Of a stretch of 10,593 nucleotides of DNA, positions 1 through 7,159 are shown piece by piece. The position numbers and the translations under genes are program-made. Below the pieces are notes generated by a model that worked only from the letters and a program-made list of their open reading frames with translations, was not told the DNA's origin and made no database searches. Numbering within the stretch: position 1 is the stretch's first letter; every line of letters begins with the position of its first letter. Location: contig JBGPBY010000243.1 in the NCBI GenBank assembly GCA_041481485.1, positions 1 to 10,593 on the forward strand, read 5' to 3'. Source of the stretch: JBGPBY01 sp041481485 (GTDB lineage: Bacteria; Acidobacteriota; Terriglobia; 20CM-2-55-15).

Positions 1-1520
1 CCCGGCTTCACCCATTTGATCTGGTTCGTCTTGGGATCGCGCGCCTGCAGCCCCCCGCGGCCCACATTATCGGGGCCCCAGATCGGCATCGGGGTTACAG
101 TTTGCGCGCCGCGGCCGCCCACGCCATGCGCGCCGCCGCCCGCCGTGGGATTTGGTGCCGCAGCAGCCGTGAAGCTGTAGCTTCCGGCGCTATAAGGCAG
201 ATAAACCAAACCCGCATTGGGGTTGTAGGACATCGGCGCCCAGTTGTGCGCACCGCCGCCGCCCGGGTAGATCACAACCGTCTTTTGCTGATCGTAGTAT
301 GCGTCCGGATTGATGATCGGCTTGCCATTCTTGTTTTTATCGAAGCCTGTCACCCAGTTCACCGGGACGAACGGCGCGGCTGAGATAAACTGTCCATTCG
401 TGCGGTCGACGATGTAGAACACACCGCTCTTGGGAGCCTGCATGATGACCTTGCGAGCCGCGCCTTCGATCTGGATATCGGCCATGATGAAGCCGCCCAC
501 AGAATCGAAGTCCCAACTATCGGTGGGTACCGTCTGGTAATACCACTTCAACTTGCCGGTGCTCGCATCCACGGCTACGATCGAGCAGGTATAGAGGCTG
601 TCCCACTTGCCCCATTCCGATTTGGGAATACTGCGCAGTTCCTGCGGCCACGGCTCGGCGTTACCCGTGCCTGCAATCACCAGGTTCGTATCGGGGTCGT
701 ACACCAGGCCATCCCATACCGGGCCACCACCGCCGTACTTCGCCCAGTCACCCGTCCAGGTCTTGGCCGCATCCTCCTGAGCCTTGTCCTCAAAGGGCTC
801 GCCCGGTTTCGGAGGAACCGTGTAGAACTTCCATGAGAGCGAACCGTCCTTGAGGTTGTATGCCGCAAAGAAGCCGCGGATGAAGTACTCGCCGCCGGCC
901 ACACCGATCACCACTTTGTCGCCCGCGATGCGTGGCGCGATGGTCAATGAATAGTATTGATTGATGTCTGCGACCTTGGTTTGCCACAGCTCCTTGCCGC
1001 TGATGGCATCGAGAGCAATGAGACGGGCGTCGTTGGCAGCCAGGATGATCTTGCCGTCCGAGATCGCGAGCCCCCGATTGTGTGTGCCGCAGCACATATG
1101 AGTCCGCGTGACCGGATCGATCTTGGCATCGTACGTCCATTTCTTTTCGCCGGTGCGCGCGTCAAGGGCGTACACGATGCTGTTGTCCATCGGTTGGTAG
1201 ATCGTGTTGTTCCATACCAGAGCCGTGCCTTCCGTGCCACCGCGGCCTCCCGCCGCCGCGTCGACGAGCGGCGCCGACCAGGCCAGGCCCAACCTGCCGA
1301 CGTTCGATGCATCGATCTGCTTCAACGGACTGTAGCGCTGTTCGGTTTGCGTAAGGCCGTAGGTGAGCCAGGTGCCAGGCAGAGCGTCCTTGTCGGTCCC
1401 GGCGGTTTTGAGAATGTTTGCGTCCACCGTGCGCGGCTGCTGCGCAGTGACGGTGAATATCAAGGTCAACGTGACGATAACGCAAGCGGCCAACAGGCAT
1501 AGAGTTTTAGTTTTGGTCAA
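1..1520 (-). CDS. PQQ-dependent alcohol dehydrogenase (quinoprotein, methanol/ethanol dehydrogenase family), 3' part missing
   Basis: Secreted quinoprotein that should oxidise a primary alcohol or aldehyde in the periplasm using PQQ. The window holds 506 residues; the stop lies beyond the left edge. The start is TTG (1518-1520): it has GGAGG 9 bases upstream, and an in-frame TAA at 1545-1547 excludes a longer protein. Residues 1-27 form a signal peptide ending in a VTA cleavage motif. Beta-propeller W-motifs follow (for example VYALDARTGEKKW at about 117-128). Key residues seen: vicinal Cys143-Cys144 in MCCGTHNRG, Glu211 in GGEYFIRG, Asn287 in GTGNAEPW, catalytic Asp337 and extra Asp339 in SWDFDSVGG. 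QAPKSGVFYIVDR and GGGAHNWAPMSYNP resemble quinohaemoprotein-type enzymes, which often carry a C-terminal cytochrome c; whether this one does cannot be seen. Gly-rich loops lie near 88-97 and 459-471. The family call is firm; the substrate is unknown. Confidence 0.93.
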   Translation of the reverse strand, partial: MTKTKTLCLLAACVIVTLTLIFTVTAQQPRTVDANILKTAGTDKDALPGTWLTYGLTQTEQRYSPLKQIDASNVGRLGLAWSAPLVDAAAGGRGGTEGTALVWNNTIYQPMDNSIVYALDARTGEKKWTYDAKIDPVTRTHMCCGTHNRGLAISDGKIILAANDARLIALDAISGKELWQTKVADINQYYSLTIAPRIAGDKVVIGVAGGEYFIRGFFAAYNLKDGSLSWKFYTVPPKPGEPFEDKAQEDAAKTWTGDWAKYGGGGPVWDGLVYDPDTNLVIAGTGNAEPWPQELRSIPKSEWGKWDSLYTCSIVAVDASTGKLKWYYQTVPTDSWDFDSVGGFIMADIQIEGAARKVIMQAPKSGVFYIVDRTNGQFISAAPFVPVNWVTGFDKNKNGKPIINPDAYYDQQKTVVIYPGGGGAHNWAPMSYNPNAGLVYLPYSAGSYSFTAAAAPNPTAGGGAHGVGGRGAQTVTPMPIWGPDNVGRGGLQARDPKTNQIKWVKP

Positions 1521-1529
1521 GACGCGTTT

Positions 1530-1534
1530 CCTCC
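1530..1534 (-). promoter_or_regulatory. Ribosome binding site deciding the TTG start of the PQQ dehydrogenase
   Basis: A perfect GGAGG on the minus strand lies 9 bases before TTG at 1520. No ATG or GTG is available between the in-frame TAA (1545-1547) and this TTG, and the signal peptide begins directly with it. This makes the TTG start well supported despite being a rarer codon. Confidence 0.75.
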
Positions 1535-1647
1535 GGCGATAGTATTACCGATTCTGCGTTTTGAGGAAAGCCGGACCGTCGTCAAAAACCGAAGGAGCGG
1601 CCTCATTGGCGTTCAGTCCGGGATGGATTCCGCACATCGCCATGCGG

Positions 1648-1652
1648 GGAGG
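1648..1652 (+). promoter_or_regulatory. Ribosome binding site selecting the ATG at 1660
   Basis: GGAGG sits within a purine run (1646-1655) 7 bases before ATG 1660. In-frame alternatives are TTG 1561, ATG 1642 and ATG 1675. None of these has comparable spacing to a Shine-Dalgarno sequence, so 1660 is preferred. Confidence 0.7.
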
Positions 1653-1659
1653 GGGTACA

Positions 1660-3330
1660 ATGCACAATCCTGCCATGCAAAATTTGAATCCGGTTGAGAA
1701 CGAGATTCGCAGCAGAGTCGATGCTGAACGGCGGAGACTTGAAGCCGCGCTGGTCGAGCCGCGCAAGCATTTCAAGCGGCCGGTGGAGCGGCCGTTCACG
1801 AAAGACCAGCGAGCCACAACCACAATTCTCTTCGGTGGATTGACATGGAAGCATGAGACGTTGGTTCAGGCTGCTCTTGAAGGACTGGGATACAAGCTCG
1901 AAACGTTACCGGTGCCGGATGTGAAGGCGTTTCAGACCGGCAAGGAGTTCGGCAATAACGGTCAGTGCAATCCCACGTATTTCACGGTGGGCAATCTTGT
2001 TCGATTTCTGCAATCACTCGAAGCGCAGGGTTTGATGCGCGCCGAAATACTGGAACGTTACGTCTTTCTCACTGCCGGCGCTTGCGGGCCGTGCCGATTC
2101 GGAATGTACGAGGCCGAATACCGGCTTGCCTTGCGCAACTCCGGCTTCGACGGATTCCGCGTGCTGCTGTTCCAGCAGTCCGGCGGGTTGACGCAATCCA
2201 ATCTCGAAGCCGGACTTGAAATGAATCTCGAATTCTTTCTCGGCATCCTCAACGCATTAAATTCCGGTGATGTGATCAACGAGGCGGCGCATGCCATCCG
2301 TCCTTACGAAGTGGAATCGGGAAGCACCGATCGGGCACTGAATTCCGCGATGGATTCGCTCGCTCGCGTCTTTCGGGACAGAGCTGCGGATATCCCTGCA
2401 ATGGGATTTGCCGCAAGATTCATCCATCAACTTCGGGATCGGGCGTACAGCGATGAACTGCGCGCTTCCGCCGCGGTATTGGACAAGGTGGAAATCGACA
2501 GGCTGCGCGTGAAGCCCATTGTGAAAATCACCGGCGAATTCTGGGCGCAGACCACGGAGGGCGACGGTAATTTCAATATGTTTCGCTTCCTTCATGAAGA
2601 AGGCGCACAGGTGCTCGTCGAACCCATCGGGACCTGGATCATGTATTTGATTCACCAGGCGATTCAGAAGAATCGCGATACCAAAGGTCTGGAAGAAGGC
2701 GCATCGATTCCTCCGTTGTGGAAACTGCCGCGCCGGGCGCGCATCGAATTGCGATTTGGAAGCAAGCTCGCCAGGCTGAAACTCGCCGAAGCTATCTTTC
2801 GCCGTGAATATCACCGGCTCGCACGCTCGTTTAACAGCCTGGTTCATCCGCTCGCAAACCAGTATGAGTTGCAGCGTCTCGCGCATCCTTATTACAACTC
2901 ACGCACCGGAGGCGGCGAAGGCCACCTGGAAGTGGCCAAGAATATCTACTACGCGAACCGGGACCTGGCACACATGGTGCTTTCATTAAAGCCCTTTGGT
3001 TGTATGCCGTCCACACAGTCGGATGCCGCTCAGTCTGCGGTGATCGCAAATCACCGGGACATGATTTACCTGCCGATTGAAACGTCAGGTGAAGGCGAAA
3101 TCAACGCGCACAGCCGGGTGCAGATGGCGCTGGGCGAGGCCCGCAACAAGGCCCGTACGGAGTTCGCTTCGGCGTTGCGCGAGACCGGCCTGACGCTGGA
3201 GCAATGCCGCGGCTTTGTGGATCGTCATGCTGAAATGAAGCGGCCTCTTTATCACGTCCCGTCGCACAAGGGCGTTGTTGGCGTCGCGGCGAATTTCGTC
3301 TTTCACATTGCCGAACGGATGCGGGCCTGA
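1660..3330 (+). CDS. 2-hydroxyacyl-CoA dehydratase-like iron-sulfur protein (COG3581-type), partner of the tandem ATPase
   Basis: A 556-residue cytoplasmic protein without signal peptide or membrane segment. It resembles the COG3581 family, which often occurs fused to or beside BadF/HgdC-type activases. The N-terminus (about 1-45) is charged and helical. Four of its five Cys sit in family-like motifs: Cys103 (GQCNPTYFTVGN), Cys142 and Cys145 (GACGPCRFGMY) and Cys448 (KPFGCMPSTQSD); I infer that they bind an iron-sulfur cluster. A glycine/acid motif near 289-330 (KITGEFWA, EGDGNFNMFRFL, then VLVEPIGTW) recalls the second Rossmann-like half of HgdB-type subunits. A highly conserved-looking segment, RTGGGEGHLEVAKNIYY (415-431) followed by PIETSGEGEINAHSR (472-486), matches my memory of the C-terminal part of giant fused activases. 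The downstream gene starts 4 bases after the stop, so the two are very likely co-translated. The reaction is unknown; it could be a reductase or dehydratase, or only an electron relay. Confidence 0.85.
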   Translation: MHNPAMQNLNPVENEIRSRVDAERRRLEAALVEPRKHFKRPVERPFTKDQRATTTILFGGLTWKHETLVQAALEGLGYKLETLPVPDVKAFQTGKEFGNNGQCNPTYFTVGNLVRFLQSLEAQGLMRAEILERYVFLTAGACGPCRFGMYEAEYRLALRNSGFDGFRVLLFQQSGGLTQSNLEAGLEMNLEFFLGILNALNSGDVINEAAHAIRPYEVESGSTDRALNSAMDSLARVFRDRAADIPAMGFAARFIHQLRDRAYSDELRASAAVLDKVEIDRLRVKPIVKITGEFWAQTTEGDGNFNMFRFLHEEGAQVLVEPIGTWIMYLIHQAIQKNRDTKGLEEGASIPPLWKLPRRARIELRFGSKLARLKLAEAIFRREYHRLARSFNSLVHPLANQYELQRLAHPYYNSRTGGGEGHLEVAKNIYYANRDLAHMVLSLKPFGCMPSTQSDAAQSAVIANHRDMIYLPIETSGEGEINAHSRVQMALGEARNKARTEFASALRETGLTLEQCRGFVDRHAEMKRPLYHVPSHKGVVGVAANFVFHIAERMRA

Positions 3331-3334
3331 TCCT

Positions 3335-6300
3335 GTGGAGGCGAAATTCATCATTGGTCTCGATGTTGGTTCGACGACGGTCAAGGCCGTCGTCGAAGAC
3401 AGCGCCGGACAACAGATCTGGTCCGACTATCGGCGTCACGACACTCGGCAGGCAGAAACCGTTCTGTCATTCCTGAAGCGAATCGATACAGAGATCTCGG
3501 GCTTCGATTCCAATTTCTCCCGCGCATTTGTAACCGGTTCCGGTGGCAACCCGCTCGCCCGCCATCTCGGCGCAAAGTTTGTGCAGGAAGTAAACGCCGT
3601 CTCACTGGCTGTGGAGAAACTCCATCCGGAATGTGGTTCGGTGATTGAACTCGGCGGGCAGGATGCCAAGATCATCCTGTTTCACGAAGATCCGGAATCC
3701 GGCCGCAAGCGGAAACTCCCGTCAATGAATGACAAATGCGCCGGCGGTACCGGAGCTGTGATCGACAAGATCGCCGCGAAACTCTCCATTCCTGCCGACA
3801 AGCTTTCGAATATGCGATTCCACGGAATGAAGCTGCATCCCGTGGCGGGAAAGTGCGGCGTGTTTGCAGAAACGGATATCAATGGCCTGCAGAAATCGGG
3901 AGTTCCCGCGGATGAGCTGATGGCGTCGCTATTCGAGGCCATCGTCATGCAGAATCTGTCCGTTCTCACGCGAGGTCACACCTTGCGTCCCCTGGTACTG
4001 CTGTTGGGCGGACCGAATGCATATCTCGCGGGACTACAGGAATGTTGGAAAGTCAACATTGCGAAAATCTGGGCAGAGCGAAGCACAGCTTTGCCAGCAG
4101 GAGTTGAGCCGCATTCACTAATCCGGGTTCCGCAACACGCACAATACTTCGCCGCTCTGGGCGCCATTCAGTTTGGCAAAGAAGAGGAGGCTCACGTCGG
4201 GCGATATCTCGGCTGGAAAAATCTGGAAACCTGGATGATGCAGGGGCAAGCGGTTCAACAGCCATCGCGTGCGGGCAATGGCTCGTTGAGCGGCGACCCG
4301 GAAGAGCTTCGCAGCTTCCGCGAACAATATAAGCGGACCGCTTTTATTCCTGCCTCGTTTCAGCGCGGCGATGTGGTGGAGGGCTTCGTCGGTATTGATG
4401 GCGGGTCCACGTCGACCAAGGCGGTGCTGCTTTCAAAATCCGGGCGAATGCCACTGGCGAAGGTGTACCAACTCTCGGCAGGCCACCCGATTGAGGACGT
4501 GATCGCGGTGTTGGGGAAACTGGAGCGTGCGATTCGCGAACAAGGAGCGGACCTCAAGATTCTTGGCGTTGGCACAACGGGTTATGCAAAGGACATGCTG
4601 AAGGAAGCGGTTTCGGCAGATGTCGCGCTCGTCGAGACAGTGGCGCACACCCAGGCGGGTCTCTACTTCTATGATGATGTGGATGTCATCTGCGACGTGG
4701 GCGGACAGGATATCAAGATCATCGTTTTGAGAAACGGCCGCGTAAAGGACTTTCGCCTGAACACGCAATGCTCTGCAGGAAACGGCTATTTTCTGCAGTC
4801 GACGGCGCAGTCCTTCCGTATTCCGGTGGAGCACTATGCCGATACGGCATTCGCCGCCACTCGCTTTCCGGAGTTCGGTTACGGATGTGCCGTTTTCATG
4901 CAGACCGACATCGTGGATTTTCAGCGGCAGGGATGGAAGCCCGAAGAAATCATGGCCGGGCTGTGCCAGGTGTTGCCGAAGAACATCTGGCTCTACGTCG
5001 CGCAGATTCCAAACCTTTCTGCACTGGGCCGCAAGTTCCTCTTGCAAGGTGGTACCCAATACAATCTGGCGGCAGTAAAAGCCCAGGTGGATTTCATCCG
5101 CTCGCGATTCAAGGGCAATGTGCAGCCATCGATCATTGTGCATGAACATTGCGGAGAAGCCGGAGCAATCGGCGCTGCTCTCGAAGCGGGACGTCTCTGG
5201 GACAACGGCAGGAAATCCACATTTATCGGTCTGCAGGCGGTGGCACAACTCCGTTACACCACCACACGGTCGGAAGCTACTCGCTGCCATTTTTGCAAGA
5301 ACGACTGCCTGCGGACGTTTGTCGACGTGCAGACGGACAGTGCGCTGGTTCAAATCGATGAGCCTGTCCGCGCCAGTAAAGTTCCTCTGTTGCCCGGTGC
5401 GCAGCGCTTCATTCTGGCAACGTGTGAGAAGGGAACTGTCGAAGATGTTGATCAGATGCGCGACATCAAAGGCAATCTGGACCGCATCAAAACCCAGCAT
5501 CCCAATCTCGTGGAGATCGCGGCGCACGAGGTCTTCAGAATTCCCAATGTGCCCCGGGTTGCGGACGCCGTCCCGCGCTGGCAGATCACCGGAGGCAGCA
5601 AACGGCGCGTTGCGCTGATGAAGTCTCGGGAGAATCTGCGCATTGGAATCCCACGAGTGCTGAACCTGTATTCCACCGCGCCGCTTTTCGCAGGTTACTT
5701 TGTTTCTTTGGGCATCCGTCCCGAGAACATCGTTTATTCGGAGTTCACCAACGAGCAACTTTACAGGGATGGAGGCAAGCGCGGATCGGTGGACCCTTGT
5801 TTCCCTTCGAAGTTGGGAATTCCGCATGTCCACAATTTGTTGATGACCGCACACAAGCGGCGGAAGCTTGATTTGATTTTTTTCCCGATGATCGATTGTC
5901 TACCCAGCGCTCTGCATGGGACGCAGGCAAGCCGGGCCTGTCCCACCGTCACTGCAACTCCGGCGGCGGTCAAGGCGGCGTTCACCAAGGAAGGCGACCT
6001 GTTTGCCGAGAAGCGCGTTCGCTTTCTGGACACCTTTATCAACATATCGCGGCCGGAATTGCTGGAGCGGCAGTTACTGGAACAGTTCAAGGATATTCTC
6101 GGCCTCTCAGAGGCGGAAAACCATCGTGCAATTGCCGTTGCATACGAATCGCTCGCGCGCTATGAAACAGGTATGCGAAAGCGCGCCAGGAACATATTGG
6201 ATTCGCTCGAACGCGAAGACCGGATCGGAATTGTTATGCTGGGCCGGCCGTATCACAACGACCCCGGCGTCAATCACGGCATCCTGGAGGAACTGCAGAA

Positions 6301-6859
6301 GCTCGGGTATCCGATCCTTACACAGGACTCTCTTCCCACGGATGAAGACACTCTGGAGCGATTGTTTGGCGACGAGGTGCGGGCCGGGGAAGCGGAGCAC
6401 GCGCTTGCAATCTCCGATGTGTGGAAAAACGCGTACAGCGAAAATACTTCCCGCAAGGTCTGGGCTGCGAAATTCGTCGCGCGCCATCCCAACCTTGTTG
6501 CGATGGAGTTGTCGAATTTCAAGTGCGGGCATGATGCGCCGATTTACACGGTGGTGGAAGAAATTGTGGAACAGTCCGGCACACCGTATTTTTGCTTCAA
6601 GGACCTGGATGAAAACAAGCCAGCGGGTTCCATCAAGCTGCGCATCGAAACAATCGATTACTTTCTCCAGCGCTATCGCGCAGAGTTTGTCGCCAAACGA
6701 GAAACGATCGAACAAGTTCAGAAACAGTTGAGGAGCTTTGAAGCAAGGCTAAAGCAAAAGTATTGGATCGAGCACTTCGAAGCCTCTTCGGATGAGTTCA
6801 GGCATGGTTACCTTGAGTCCCTTGAGGAGAGCAGCAATGTTAAAGCATGCTCTCGATAA
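3335..6859 (+). CDS. Tandem BadF/BcrA-HgdC type ASKHA ATPase fused to a COG3580/DUF2229 module (acyl-CoA dehydratase activase-like)
   Basis: A 1174-residue cytoplasmic protein. ASKHA domain 1 (about 5-285) has the nucleotide motif GLDVGSTTVKAVV, then GGQDAK, and Cys135 (NDKCAGGTG) and Cys174 (GKCGVFAETD). ASKHA domain 2 (about 350-620) has GIDGGSTSTKAVL, GGQDIK, Cys479 (NTQCSAGNG) and Cys518 (GCAVFMQTD). In HgdC these two Cys per subunit hold a [4Fe-4S] cluster at the dimer interface; here both halves are on one chain. A CxxCxxxC motif follows (Cys651, 654, 658) with Cys697 (ATCEKG) as a likely fourth ligand. From about 768 a COG3580/DUF2229 module carries Cys822 (PCFPSK), Cys855, Cys869 and Cys1064 (FKCGHDAP). 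The tail (about 1120-1174) is charged and helical. Known relatives hydrolyse ATP to push electrons to very low potential; the acceptor here is probably the upstream 556-residue protein. The start is uncertain: GTG 3335, 4 bases after the upstream stop, puts the ATPase motif at the N-terminus as expected, but the Shine-Dalgarno-like GGAGG lies inside the reading frame. Confidence 0.88.
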   Translation: MEAKFIIGLDVGSTTVKAVVEDSAGQQIWSDYRRHDTRQAETVLSFLKRIDTEISGFDSNFSRAFVTGSGGNPLARHLGAKFVQEVNAVSLAVEKLHPECGSVIELGGQDAKIILFHEDPESGRKRKLPSMNDKCAGGTGAVIDKIAAKLSIPADKLSNMRFHGMKLHPVAGKCGVFAETDINGLQKSGVPADELMASLFEAIVMQNLSVLTRGHTLRPLVLLLGGPNAYLAGLQECWKVNIAKIWAERSTALPAGVEPHSLIRVPQHAQYFAALGAIQFGKEEEAHVGRYLGWKNLETWMMQGQAVQQPSRAGNGSLSGDPEELRSFREQYKRTAFIPASFQRGDVVEGFVGIDGGSTSTKAVLLSKSGRMPLAKVYQLSAGHPIEDVIAVLGKLERAIREQGADLKILGVGTTGYAKDMLKEAVSADVALVETVAHTQAGLYFYDDVDVICDVGGQDIKIIVLRNGRVKDFRLNTQCSAGNGYFLQSTAQSFRIPVEHYADTAFAATRFPEFGYGCAVFMQTDIVDFQRQGWKPEEIMAGLCQVLPKNIWLYVAQIPNLSALGRKFLLQGGTQYNLAAVKAQVDFIRSRFKGNVQPSIIVHEHCGEAGAIGAALEAGRLWDNGRKSTFIGLQAVAQLRYTTTRSEATRCHFCKNDCLRTFVDVQTDSALVQIDEPVRASKVPLLPGAQRFILATCEKGTVEDVDQMRDIKGNLDRIKTQHPNLVEIAAHEVFRIPNVPRVADAVPRWQITGGSKRRVALMKSRENLRIGIPRVLNLYSTAPLFAGYFVSLGIRPENIVYSEFTNEQLYRDGGKRGSVDPCFPSKLGIPHVHNLLMTAHKRRKLDLIFFPMIDCLPSALHGTQASRACPTVTATPAAVKAAFTKEGDLFAEKRVRFLDTFINISRPELLERQLLEQFKDILGLSEAENHRAIAVAYESLARYETGMRKRARNILDSLEREDRIGIVMLGRPYHNDPGVNHGILEELQKLGYPILTQDSLPTDEDTLERLFGDEVRAGEAEHALAISDVWKNAYSENTSRKVWAAKFVARHPNLVAMELSNFKCGHDAPIYTVVEEIVEQSGTPYFCFKDLDENKPAGSIKLRIETIDYFLQRYRAEFVAKRETIEQVQKQLRSFEARLKQKYWIEHFEASSDEFRHGYLESLEESSNVKACSR

Positions 6860-6924
6860 AAGCATGCGCTTGCGCAGACGATTTGTTACATATTTGTTGG
6901 CAATCCTCTGCCGTGCAAGTGTAG

Positions 6925-6937
6925 GATCGTGACGATC
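6925..6937. promoter_or_regulatory. Short perfect palindrome, possible operator
   Basis: GATCGT-G-ACGATC is a perfect 6+6 inverted repeat around one central base. It overlaps the end of the weak candidate -10 box (6922-6927) in the leader of the receptor gene. Its position fits a small repressor site, but palindromes of this size also arise by chance. Confidence 0.2.
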
Positions 6938-7146
6938 ATCCAGGAGTTCAATAGGGGTTTCGTCTCGACAGTGGTGGCGCGAGTGAATCCAGTGTTCCCA
7001 TAGACCGCAGGAGTATTTCTCGAAGTCATTCTCCTGATGGCGTGTTCTTGTCCGTCTCTGCTACTCGCGGAATGTATTTTCTCGGTTCGGCCGTGGAAAT
7101 GCTGTCTTCGGTGTACGACTTCCCGGCCGATCGATCATTTTCTATC

Positions 7147-7151
7147 GGAGG
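7147..7151 (+). promoter_or_regulatory. Ribosome binding site deciding the receptor start at 7160
   Basis: GGAGG lies 8 bases before ATG 7160, and the protein from that ATG opens with a classical signal peptide. This rejects the upstream in-frame ATG at 7037. Confidence 0.8.
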
Positions 7152-7159
7152 AAGTGTCT

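Larger units (their letters stand above)
1521..1659. other. Divergent intergenic region between the PQQ dehydrogenase and the ATPase unit
   Basis: This 139-base stretch separates two genes transcribed away from each other, so it should carry both promoters and possibly a shared operator. On the minus strand TTGACG (1580-1585) resembles a -35 box, but the sequence 17 bases downstream (AAAACG) is a poor -10. On the plus strand TACAAT (1656-1661) overlaps the start codon and has no matching -35, so it is probably chance. I see no convincing promoter pair and no strong palindrome. Confidence 0.5.
6860..7159. other. Non-coding leader upstream of the TonB-dependent receptor
   Basis: These 300 bases contain no supported gene. 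The receptor frame stays open back to an ATG at 7037, but the extra 41 residues are Cys-rich and would hide the signal peptide, so they are read as leader. A possible weak promoter is TTGGCA (6897-6902) with TAGGAT (6922-6927), spacing 19, longer than ideal. The CAGGAG (7008-7013) and CTCCTG (7031-7036) pair could form a 6-bp stem with a 17-base loop. No rho-independent terminator with a T-run is visible after the ATPase gene; the short TGCGC-TT-GCGCA palindrome at 6865-6876 lacks one. Confidence 0.45.

Noticed and set aside
957..1502. A 181-codon plus-strand frame over the dehydrogenase
   Set aside because: It is the shadow of the minus-strand PQQ dehydrogenase, whose motifs are continuous; the shadow is Arg/Ala-rich with no domain.
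3275..3335. Frameshift splitting one giant activase gene into two
   Set aside because: The smaller protein lies upstream, whereas as I recall its equivalent is C-terminal in fused forms; both proteins have complete-looking ends and a 4-base gap, so this is a natural gene pair.
4433..5854. A 473-codon open frame antisense to the ATPase gene
   Set aside because: Its translation shows no recognisable domain, and it lies wholly opposite a strongly supported coding region with clear motifs. Long antisense frames are common opposite GC-rich genes.
6842..6880. Repeated AAAGCATGC and the TGCGC-TT-GCGCA palindrome as a terminator after the ATPase gene
   Set aside because: The stems are short, the loop is only two bases and no T-run follows; part of it lies inside the coding region.
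7120..7151. CCGAT/ATCGG stem that could mask the receptor ribosome binding site
   Set aside because: Only five base pairs with a loop of about 12 bases; too weak to propose a regulatory switch.
7037..7159. N-terminal extension of the receptor from ATG 7037
   Set aside because: It would place 41 residues with several Cys before the signal peptide; ATG 7160 has GGAGG at 8 bases and starts the signal peptide.
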